From assembly GCF_030770395.1 (NCBI RefSeq), contig NZ_CP132480.1, positions 5,018,423 to 5,069,476 of the forward strand: DNA of 51,054 nucleotides. Direction: 5' to 3'. The stretch is from Telluria beijingensis (GTDB taxonomy: Bacteria > Pseudomonadota > Gammaproteobacteria > Burkholderiales > Burkholderiaceae_D). Shown here piece after piece: positions 1-6,577 of this stretch. The position numbers and the translations under genes are program-made. The stretch's first letter is position 1; every line of letters begins with the position of its first letter. Below the pieces are notes generated by a model. It worked only from the letters and a program-made list of their open reading frames with translations, was not told the DNA's origin and did no database searches.

Positions 1-29
1 CCGCGCGACCGGTCACCCCGGTCGCGCGG
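1..29 (-). terminator. Hairpin at the 3' end of the Ala-rich lipoprotein gene, likely intrinsic terminator
   Basis: A perfect 12-bp inverted repeat (CCGCGCGACCGG / CCGGTCGCGCGG) closes a 5-nt loop, 27 bp past the stop codon of the minus-strand lipoprotein gene. Any T-run would lie outside the window, so the terminator role is inferred from position and stem strength. Confidence 0.6.
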
Positions 30-56
30 CCTGCTCAGGCAAAACGTGCAGGACGA

Positions 57-446
57 TTACTTCGAAGCGTCCTGCATTTTCTCGCCGGCGCGCTCGACGC
101 TGCGGCCTGCTGCGGCGGTAGCATCGCTGGCGGCTTCTTTCGCCTCGGCGGCGGCTTCACGCGACTCTTGACGCACTTCGGCGGTAGCGTTGTCGATGCG
201 GTCGCCAGCGCGATCGGCAGCGGCGGCGGCGCGGTCGCCGGCAGCTTCGATACGGTCGCCTGCGCGCTCGGCAGCGGCGTCGGCCGCAGCCACGCCTTCA
301 CGGGTTTCTTCGGCGACGGCACGGCCGGCGTTGTCGACGGCGGCGCCAGCTTCTTGCGCTGGGCCCATATTGTCGTTCTTGTTGCAGCCGGTGGCCAGCA
401 CGGCGACCGACAGCATGATGGCGGAGAGGGCGATGGTGGATTTCAT
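57..446 (-). CDS. Ala-rich repeat lipoprotein
   Basis: A 129-aa lipoprotein. The start at 446 is chosen because TAAGGAGCACACC lies directly upstream; an in-frame ATG at 509 has no such site. Residues 1-20 form a hydrophobic signal with a lipobox (LATGC, Cys21), so the protein should be lipid-anchored in the envelope. The rest is almost entirely Ala, Arg, Glu and Asp with a repeated RAGDRI-type unit, which predicts one long amphipathic helix rather than a globular domain. The composition recalls LEA/apolipoprotein-like stress proteins and small lipoproteins common in betaproteobacteria. No enzymatic motif is visible, and a function in envelope stress is only a guess. It is a single gene, transcribed away from the LysR gene at 559-1446, with an AT-rich upstream segment. 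Confidence 0.8.
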   Translation of the reverse strand: MKSTIALSAIMLSVAVLATGCNKNDNMGPAQEAGAAVDNAGRAVAEETREGVAAADAAAERAGDRIEAAGDRAAAAADRAGDRIDNATAEVRQESREAAAEAKEAASDATAAAGRSVERAGEKMQDASK

Positions 447-558
447 GGTGTGCTCCTTAAAATAAATGTTGTCGTTTAGCTTACACCTATTGCTAATTTT
501 TTGACTCACGCCACGACCGCAATCGTGCGCGACAGGGGCATTACAACATTTCCAACAC

Positions 559-1446
559 TCATCCGCTGTGCGCTAGATAACGTAACAACAATTCCGCGTG
601 CGGGCTCAAAGTAGTCGGATCGGAAAAGCACACCCGAAGTTCCCGGTTGGCCCAGGTATCGTCGAGCATCACGATGCCGACCGGCAGCTCGCGCGCGAAG
701 CGGCTGGCGGCCGCCTCGGGCAGCATGGCGATGCCCGCATCCTGGGCCACCAGCTGGGCGATGGCGTCGAAGCTCGGCGCCCGCACCCGCACCTTGAGCG
801 GGCGGCCGCTCTGGACCGCGCGCGCCTCGATGAAATGCTGCATCGGGCGCTCGGCCGGCAGGCAGACGAAGGAGTATTCGAAGGCGTCGCGCATCCGGGT
901 GGCGGGGCGCGCGGCCAGCGGATGGCCGGCCGGCACCAGCAGCACCAGGCGGTCGGTGCGAAACGGCAGCGAGATCACGTCGCCGGTCGCCACATTGCCG
1001 TCCAGGATGCCGATCTCGATCTCGCGCTCGCGCACCGCTTGCAGGACGTCGCGGCTGGTGCGCTCTTCTAACTGGAGGTCGACTTCGGGGTGGTCCGCCA
1101 GGAATACCCCGAGCGCGGCCGGCAGGAAGGTGCTGATCGCCACCGTGGTGCCGGCCAGGCGCACCGTGCTGCGTTGCGGGCCGCGCAGCTCGTCCACGGT
1201 GGCGCGCAACTGTTCCACCTCGCTCAGCACGCGCGCCGCGCGTTCCAGGATGAAGCGCCCGGCCGGCGTCGGCGCCATGCCGCCGGCGGAGCGCGTGAAG
1301 ACGACAATGCCGCAGTCGTCCTCGAAGCCGCGCAGGCGGTTGCTGGCCGCCGACAGCGCGATCGGGAAGCGCTCGGCGGCCTTGCTCAGGCTCCCGGCGT
1401 CGGCAATCGCCAGCAACAGGCGTAGATCGGTGAGGTCGATATGCAT
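559..1446 (-). CDS. LysR-family transcriptional regulator
   Basis: A 295-aa LysR-type regulator of normal family length. The start at 1446 places the winged helix-turn-helix (LRLLLAIADAGSLSKAAERF... SAASNRLRGFED) at residues 6-55, as is standard; the upstream in-frame ATG at 1554 would add 36 atypical residues and run into the divergent gene. The remainder is the two-lobed periplasmic-binding-like effector domain. It is divergent from the EamA transporter at 1539, with a 30-bp dyad between them at 1488-1517, so it most likely controls that transporter and itself. The effector cannot be read from the sequence. Confidence 0.9.
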   Translation of the reverse strand: MHIDLTDLRLLLAIADAGSLSKAAERFPIALSAASNRLRGFEDDCGIVVFTRSAGGMAPTPAGRFILERAARVLSEVEQLRATVDELRGPQRSTVRLAGTTVAISTFLPAALGVFLADHPEVDLQLEERTSRDVLQAVREREIEIGILDGNVATGDVISLPFRTDRLVLLVPAGHPLAARPATRMRDAFEYSFVCLPAERPMQHFIEARAVQSGRPLKVRVRAPSFDAIAQLVAQDAGIAMLPEAAASRFARELPVGIVMLDDTWANRELRVCFSDPTTLSPHAELLLRYLAHSG

Positions 1447-1487
1447 GAGGTTTCTCGTGGCGCGAAGGCTGGGTCCAGGATTGACGC

Positions 1488-1517
1488 ATTCTAACGCGCA
1501 GGGTTTCGCGTCAGAAT
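1488..1517. promoter_or_regulatory. Imperfect dyad between the LysR and EamA genes, probable operator
   Basis: ATTCTAACGCG (1488-1498) and CGCGTCAGAAT (1507-1517) are inverted repeats matching at 10 of 11 positions around an 8-nt spacer. It lies in the 92-bp divergent intergenic region of a LysR gene and its probable target, which is where LysR-type proteins bind. A hairpin role in the EamA mRNA leader is the alternative. Confidence 0.5.
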
Positions 1518-1538
1518 AAGGACTTTCTTCAACGAGCC

Positions 1539-2465
1539 ATGTCCATGAGTCCAACCCGGAGTCGATTGCAGCGCTGGTCGCAGGATGGCCGCCTGTATGC
1601 GGTGCTGGCCGCCACCGGCTTCAGCATGAAGGCGGTCTTCGTCAAGCTGGGCTATGCGGCGGCGCCGGTCGATGCGCTGACCCTGCTGGCCATGCGCATG
1701 GGCTTCGCGCTGCCGCTATTCCTGTGGCTGGCCTGGCTGGCGCGCGATCCCGACGCGGCCCCGCTGTCCCCCAGGGATGGCCTCCATATCGTGGTTCTCG
1801 GCTTCCTCGGCTACTACCTGTCGAGCCTGTTCGATTTCTATGGCCTGGAAACCATCACGGCCGGGCTGGAACGCCTGATCCTGTTCCTGTATCCGACCCT
1901 GGTGCTGGTGTTTCATGCCTGCCTGACGCGCCAGCGGCCGTCGCCGCGCACCTTGCAGGCGCTGGCGATCTGCTATCTAGGCCTCGGTGTCGGCTTCGTG
2001 CATGACCTGCAGGTGACCGGCTGGAGCCGCGACGTGATGGTCGGTTCAGGCTGGGTATTCGCCAGCGCCGTCACCTATGCGCTGTACTACCTCGGCACAG
2101 GGGCGCTGGTGACCCGGATCGGCTCCATGCGCCTGGCCGGGCTCGCAGGCAGCGCTTCCTGCCTGTTCGTGCTGGGGCATTACCTGGTGGCCGGCGACCC
2201 GGCGTCCTTGGCCGACCTGCCGCCCGCGGTCTGGCTCAACGGCAGCCTGATGGCCGTGGTGTCGACCGCCTTGCCGATCTACTGGCTGGCGCTGGGCATC
2301 CAGCGCATGGGGACCGCCCAGGCGGCGGCGGTGGGCAACCTGGGGCCAGTGCTGACCGTGTTTGCCTCCTGGCTGCTGCTGGGCGAGCCGCTGTCGGTGT
2401 TCCAGCTGGGTGGCCTCGCACTGGTGATCCTGGGGGTGTCGCGGCTCAAGCCGAAGTCGTCATGA
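1539..2465 (+). CDS. EamA/DMT-family transporter
   Basis: A 308-aa integral membrane protein of the drug/metabolite transporter superfamily. The two-fold repeated five-helix EamA architecture is visible: repeats at about residues 20-150 and 165-300, including the typical ends (LTLLAMRMGFALPLFLWLAW; AAVGNLGPVLTVFASWLLLGEPLS...GLALVILGV). Family members export amino acids, nucleobases or other small metabolites; the substrate cannot be told. The start may be 1539 or the in-frame ATG at 1545, and neither has a strong ribosome site. Divergent from the LysR regulator at 559-1446, which probably controls it. Confidence 0.88.
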   Translation: MSMSPTRSRLQRWSQDGRLYAVLAATGFSMKAVFVKLGYAAAPVDALTLLAMRMGFALPLFLWLAWLARDPDAAPLSPRDGLHIVVLGFLGYYLSSLFDFYGLETITAGLERLILFLYPTLVLVFHACLTRQRPSPRTLQALAICYLGLGVGFVHDLQVTGWSRDVMVGSGWVFASAVTYALYYLGTGALVTRIGSMRLAGLAGSASCLFVLGHYLVAGDPASLADLPPAVWLNGSLMAVVSTALPIYWLALGIQRMGTAQAAAVGNLGPVLTVFASWLLLGEPLSVFQLGGLALVILGVSRLKPKSS

Positions 2466-2581
2466 TCCGCTTTGTGCGACACACAAACGCGTAATCCGCA
2501 CCCCTGCCGGCCGGTCGCCAGCACTCTGCCCATGATACAACTCTTGCTGCAATGCATTTGTGTTAATAGGCGCAAGGGACC

Positions 2582-4066
2582 ATGAAAACCACCTCCACTA
2601 TCAAGCCGGCGCGCATGCGGCTGGCTGTCGGCTTTTGCAGCCTGTACGCTGCTGCCGCCTCCGCGGCGGCTCCACCGCATCCCTGGGCAGCGATGGCGCA
2701 GTCCGACGCCGACTTTGTCACCCACTGGCTTGAACGCCAGTCCATCACGGCGGTCTACCCTGACCAGCAGGCATTTGCGGCGCAGCTGACCGCGGCCAGG
2801 CGTGTGTTCGATGCCGAATCGGCGCGCGTCAGCAACTACGCCGGCTATCGCCACGCGCTCCTGCGTTTCGTCGGCTCGCTGCAGGACGTGCACCTGCGCT
2901 TGAATTTCACCTTGCTGCCTGCGACCTGGCAGTGGCCCGGTTTCCAGCTCGTCTATCGCGGCGGACGCTATCTCGCGGTCTCCAGCCAGGGTAGCGCGCA
3001 CGCCGGTCAGGAGGTGACCCATTGCGACGGGAAGCCGCTGGCCGACTGGGTCAACCAGGCCGCGACCTACGAGCAGATCGTTCCCGGACTGGAGTCGAGC
3101 GGGAACTGGGCCGCGCCCCTGGTGCTGCGGGACGGCGGCAGTCCCTTCATCCCGCGACCGCGCAGTTGCACCATCGGCGGCAGGGACGTGGTGCTCGACT
3201 GGCAACCGGTAGCGGCCAGCAGATTCGCGGCGGACCGCAGCGCCGCGACCGTGTTCCGCGACCGGGTCGCGGCCGCTACGCCGTTCGGCGCCGACGGGGC
3301 CTGGGTACGGATGGGTTTCTTCGCGCCGCAAACGCAGGCCGAGGGCAAGGCCTTCAGGCAGCTGATCGCCGAAGCGCCAGCCTTGCGCGACAAGTCGGTG
3401 CTCGTCATCGACGTGCGCGGCAATGGGGGCGGTTCCTACGAATGGTTCATGGGTTTCCTGCGCGCGCTGTATGGCAAGGATTATGCCGACGCCCACGCGC
3501 GGTCGCGCCTCGGGATTGCGCACGTCATGCGGACAACGCCCGAGATTCTCGCGTATTTCAAGAGCGATAGCGCGGCCGAGGTCGATGCGCTGGCGCCGCC
3601 TGCCGACGGCACGCCGTTCGATCCCGACTATGCGAAGTACCAGCACGCGCTGGAGTCGGGCCAGACGGTATTCGTCAGCCCGAAGAACGCGCGCGCAGTG
3701 CCGCTGCCGAAGGGATCGCCGGTCAACCCGGTGAAAGCCAGGGTGCTGCTGCTGACCGACTACAACTGCGGCAGCGCCTGCATCGTGTTCGTCGATGAAA
3801 TGAAGCGTTTCCCGGGTGTCGAGCAGATCGGCGTCGAGACCGGGATCGATTCGCGCACCGGCACCAGTTTCCCGGCGCCGCTACCGAGCGGGAATGGCAT
3901 GATCGAGGTTCCCGTCGTGACCCGCGACGGGCGCGAACGCGGCGACAACATCCCGCACCGCCCGCACCGGCTGTTTACCGGGAATATCACCGACACGGCG
4001 GCGGTCCAGGCGTGGATCAGGGACGAGATTCTGGGCTCGACGAGTCCACCGCACGCGAGTCCGTGA
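2582..4066 (+). CDS. S41-family peptidase (C-terminal processing/tail-specific protease-like), secreted
   Basis: A 494-aa protein with an N-terminal signal peptide ending near residue 29 (YAAAASAAA), so it is exported. The C-terminal half carries S41 features: VIDVRGNGGGSYEWF at about residues 274-288 and the nucleophile segment YNCGSACIVFVDE with Ser398, followed by the usual GVETG segment. Ordinary S41 proteins carry a PDZ domain; only a degenerate one (about residues 125-160) can be argued here. It probably cleaves peptides in the periplasm or outside the cell. It is monocistronic, and its last 50 bp overlap tail-to-tail with the MOSC-domain gene on the other strand. Confidence 0.82.
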   Translation: MKTTSTIKPARMRLAVGFCSLYAAAASAAAPPHPWAAMAQSDADFVTHWLERQSITAVYPDQQAFAAQLTAARRVFDAESARVSNYAGYRHALLRFVGSLQDVHLRLNFTLLPATWQWPGFQLVYRGGRYLAVSSQGSAHAGQEVTHCDGKPLADWVNQAATYEQIVPGLESSGNWAAPLVLRDGGSPFIPRPRSCTIGGRDVVLDWQPVAASRFAADRSAATVFRDRVAAATPFGADGAWVRMGFFAPQTQAEGKAFRQLIAEAPALRDKSVLVIDVRGNGGGSYEWFMGFLRALYGKDYADAHARSRLGIAHVMRTTPEILAYFKSDSAAEVDALAPPADGTPFDPDYAKYQHALESGQTVFVSPKNARAVPLPKGSPVNPVKARVLLLTDYNCGSACIVFVDEMKRFPGVEQIGVETGIDSRTGTSFPAPLPSGNGMIEVPVVTRDGRERGDNIPHRPHRLFTGNITDTAAVQAWIRDEILGSTSPPHASP

Positions 4067-4715
4067 CAGTGAACAGATCTGCACCGGCCCAGCGAGGTCG
4101 CGAAGAAGGGCTGCGCGCCGCGATGGCCTTCTGCGCATAGTCGGGCCCCAGCGCGCGCAATAGGCGCGGAAAGGCGCGGCAGTAGGTCGACTGGATGCCG
4201 GCAAGGCGGGCCAGTTGCGCGTAGTCGATCACGGCACCGGCCGGGACGGCATCGAGTACCTGGGCGACGCGCTGGCGCCAGTCGTCGGACCAGGCGAAGA
4301 AGTGCTGCCCAAGGTCGCGCACCGCGTCGCCGGGGTGAATGACGCCGCCTTCGAGAACGCGCGCCAGCATTCCGCGCCGCGCGCCGACCCGCGCCGCCAG
4401 CCGCGCGCCATGCAGGTCGAGCCGGCCGCAGGCTTCGCAGGCGAACATCAGCAACACGCTTGCCTCGGCCCCGATCCGGAGCACGGTCCCGGAAGGCAGG
4501 CGCTCGACGTCATTCTCGACCAGCAGGTTCTCGCGCAGCGCCTGCGGCGGCAGGGCAAGGGCGGCGTAGCTGGCGCTGGAGGCCAGCAGCAGCTGGCGTG
4601 GCGACAGCGGATCGAGGTGGCGGTCGCCTTCAGCGCCGCCCTCCACCAGCCGCATGCTCTCGACCCTTAGCGGCGCGGGCGCACCGGGTGGCCGGATCGA
4701 CAGGGCGGCAATCAC
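4017..4715 (-). CDS. MOSC-domain protein with an MGMT/ATL-like C-terminal region
   Basis: A 232-aa protein. Residues 1-135 match the MOSC beta-strand domain (molybdenum cofactor sulfurase C-terminal): ENLLVEN...LPSGTVLRIG, then FACEACGRLDL with Cys93/Cys96, then RRGMLARVLEGGVIHPGD. MOSC domains bind pterin-molybdenum cofactor or move sulfur to it. Residues 143-200 (WRQRVAQVLDAVPAGAVIDYAQLARLAG) resemble the DNA-binding winged helix of O6-alkylguanine transferases and ATL proteins, but the active-site PCHR motif is absent. The start is GTG at 4715, 12 bp after the upstream M28 peptidase stop, so the two are probably co-transcribed. The role is unknown. The 3' end overlaps the S41 gene by 50 bp. 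Confidence 0.75.
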   Translation of the reverse strand: MIAALSIRPPGAPAPLRVESMRLVEGGAEGDRHLDPLSPRQLLLASSASYAALALPPQALRENLLVENDVERLPSGTVLRIGAEASVLLMFACEACGRLDLHGARLAARVGARRGMLARVLEGGVIHPGDAVRDLGQHFFAWSDDWRQRVAQVLDAVPAGAVIDYAQLARLAGIQSTYCRAFPRLLRALGPDYAQKAIAARSPSSRPRWAGADLFTVTDSRAVDSSSPESRP

Positions 4716-4727
4716 CGATCTATCGGC

Positions 4728-6191
4728 TCAGGGCGCGGCATGCAGCTTGCCCGCCGCTTCGCGATACTTGGCGGCGTTCGGCACGTCGGTCCATGCCGGC
4801 TTGGCGGTGTCGTCGGCGATATCCCGCAGCGCGACGGCGATCATGCGGTTGACGCGGACCATATTGTCGTAGTCGATCTTGTCCCAGGTGTCGTCCTTGC
4901 CGTGGTAGTCGGGAAAGCCGAAGGCGACCGCCAGGGTGTGGGCCGGCACGCCGGCATCGGCCAGGGCCTGGTTGTCGCTGCGCGCAAAATAACGGTCGCT
5001 ATTGGTCGGGTGCTTCCAGAAGCGGATGCCAGTGCGTTCGGCGGCGCGCTGCATCGTGGTGCCCACGGTCGAGTAATCGAAGCCGGTCATGGTCGCCGAG
5101 CCCACTTGCGGGCCTTCGCTGTCGTCGGTGCGGCCGAGCTGCTCCAGGTTCAGGTTCATCACGGTGTCCTTCAGCGGGAACACCGGATTCTTCGCGTAAT
5201 AGCGCGAGCCGAGCAGGCCCAGTTCTTCGCCGAACAGGGCGACGAACACGATGCTGCGGCGCGGACGCTCCTTCTGGGCCGCCATCGCAGACGCGATCTC
5301 GATCACCGACACCGTGCCGCTGCCGTCGTCATTGGCGCCATTGAAGATTTCGCCGTCGCGGATGCCCAGGTGGTCGTAGTGGGCGCTGAGCATGACGTAG
5401 GTGTTCTTGAGCTGAGGGTCGGAGCCGCGCAGCACGCCGATCACATTGCGCAGCTTGACCGGGCTGACCGTCGGCGCCACCACCCTGGCCGCCACGCTCG
5501 CGCCGCCCTGTTCCAGGCTGGCGGCGATGTCGGCTGCATGCAGCAGCAGCACCGGCGGGCCGCTCCTGGCCACCGGCCGGCTCGGGTCGATCAGCCAGCC
5601 ACCCTGGGTGCGGCCGTGGCGGCGCTCGCGGTCGATCATCACGACCAGCGCCGGCCTGCTCTGCAGCTTCGATTGCAGCACGCCGGCCGCCCCGGGAATC
5701 GCCGCGGCCGGCACCACCAGCACCTTGCCGTCGGCCGCGCTCTTGTCGTCCAGTGCCTGCTGCCACTGCATGAACACGGCCGGCGTCTTCGCCACGTTCA
5801 CCGGATCGACGAAATTGGCCGACGCCCCGCCCAGCGGCACCTCGACGGTCTTGCCGGCGGCTGTCACCGTGATGGCGATGTCGTTCTCGCCGCGCCTGGC
5901 GTATTGCCAGTTGGCGGTCTGGTAGTAGCCGTCGTCGCCCGCCGCTTCGAGGCCGGCCCGGCGGAACTGGGCCGCGATGTACTCGGCGGCCAGGTCGACG
6001 CCGCGCGAGGGCGTGCCACGGCCTTCGAGCAGGTCGGACGACAGGAAGGACAGGTGGCCGCGCAGCGAATCGGCCGAGATGTGCGCGGTGAGCGCATCGT
6101 GGGCACCGGCGCGTGGCGCTTCGGGCTGGACCGCGCAGCCGGCGAGGGCCAGGCTGACGCTGAGGGAGAGGGCGGAGACAAGGTGACGCAT
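4728..6191 (-). CDS. M28-family metallopeptidase, lipoprotein, with PA-type insert
   Basis: A 487-aa zinc aminopeptidase-like protein. The start at 6191 follows GAGGAAGTCTTCGC. Residues 1-18 are a lipoprotein signal ending in LALAGC. The central part (about 130-250) looks like a protease-associated insert. The catalytic domain shows the M28 metal set: SAHYDHLG (near 271), NGANDDGSGT (near 288), the GEE pair in FVALFGEELGLLGS (near 322), NLEQLGR and a late His in FPDYHGKDDTWDKIDY. It probably trims peptides in the periplasm. The MOSC-domain gene follows at 12 bp. Confidence 0.9.
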   Translation of the reverse strand: MRHLVSALSLSVSLALAGCAVQPEAPRAGAHDALTAHISADSLRGHLSFLSSDLLEGRGTPSRGVDLAAEYIAAQFRRAGLEAAGDDGYYQTANWQYARRGENDIAITVTAAGKTVEVPLGGASANFVDPVNVAKTPAVFMQWQQALDDKSAADGKVLVVPAAAIPGAAGVLQSKLQSRPALVVMIDRERRHGRTQGGWLIDPSRPVARSGPPVLLLHAADIAASLEQGGASVAARVVAPTVSPVKLRNVIGVLRGSDPQLKNTYVMLSAHYDHLGIRDGEIFNGANDDGSGTVSVIEIASAMAAQKERPRRSIVFVALFGEELGLLGSRYYAKNPVFPLKDTVMNLNLEQLGRTDDSEGPQVGSATMTGFDYSTVGTTMQRAAERTGIRFWKHPTNSDRYFARSDNQALADAGVPAHTLAVAFGFPDYHGKDDTWDKIDYDNMVRVNRMIAVALRDIADDTAKPAWTDVPNAAKYREAAGKLHAAP

Positions 6192-6577
6192 GCGAAGACT
6201 TCCTCGGTGTGAAGAAAATTGCAATATGACATGTGCGGCAACCGCGGTCAATCGCCTGCTGCGGACGGCGTTTACATGGCGATTCGCATAAGCTTGTATT
6301 TATTTATTCGTTTGGCATAGCATTTCTGGCAGGTATTATGCGTCTTCCACAGGATTTCAACGATTATTCAGTCATGACACATTCGCAGCACCGCACCCCA
6401 CGTACCCGCACGGCGCACATGCCGCGCATGGTCGGCGCGTGCTGTCGAATGCCGCGCACCTGAACGCCTGATCCATACCGCCGTCTTCCGCACCCGTCCA
6501 CCGAGGACGGGGCAGGGAGCGCACGCCCGCGGCAGCGCGCCAGCACTGCCCGTGGCACGACCACCACCAGGAATACC
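6192..6577 (+). promoter_or_regulatory. 386-bp divergent intergenic region with a strong sigma-70 promoter and a long leader
   Basis: This gene-free stretch separates the M28 peptidase (minus) from the TonB-dependent receptor (plus). On the plus strand TTGGCA (6310-6315) and TATTAT (6332-6337) stand 16 bp apart, each a 5/6 match to consensus, in an AT-rich patch. A transcript from about 6344 would have a leader of roughly 234 nt before the receptor ATG. The leader holds a clean hairpin, CCCGTCC / GGACGGG at 6493-6511 with a 5-nt loop. No known riboswitch consensus was recognised. Confidence 0.6.

Noticed and set aside
4740..6212. 490-aa plus-strand ORF opposite the M28 peptidase gene
   Set aside because: It is a His/Arg/Gly-rich shadow of the peptidase frame in high-G+C DNA; no family features or ribosome site.
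6308..6330. Possible sigma-54 site (TGGCAT...) before the TonB-dependent receptor
   Set aside because: The GC of the -12 element is missing at the required spacing; a sigma-70 promoter fits better.
6344..6577. Cobalamin riboswitch in the receptor leader
   Set aside because: The B12-box and core consensus could not be found; only a simple hairpin is clear.
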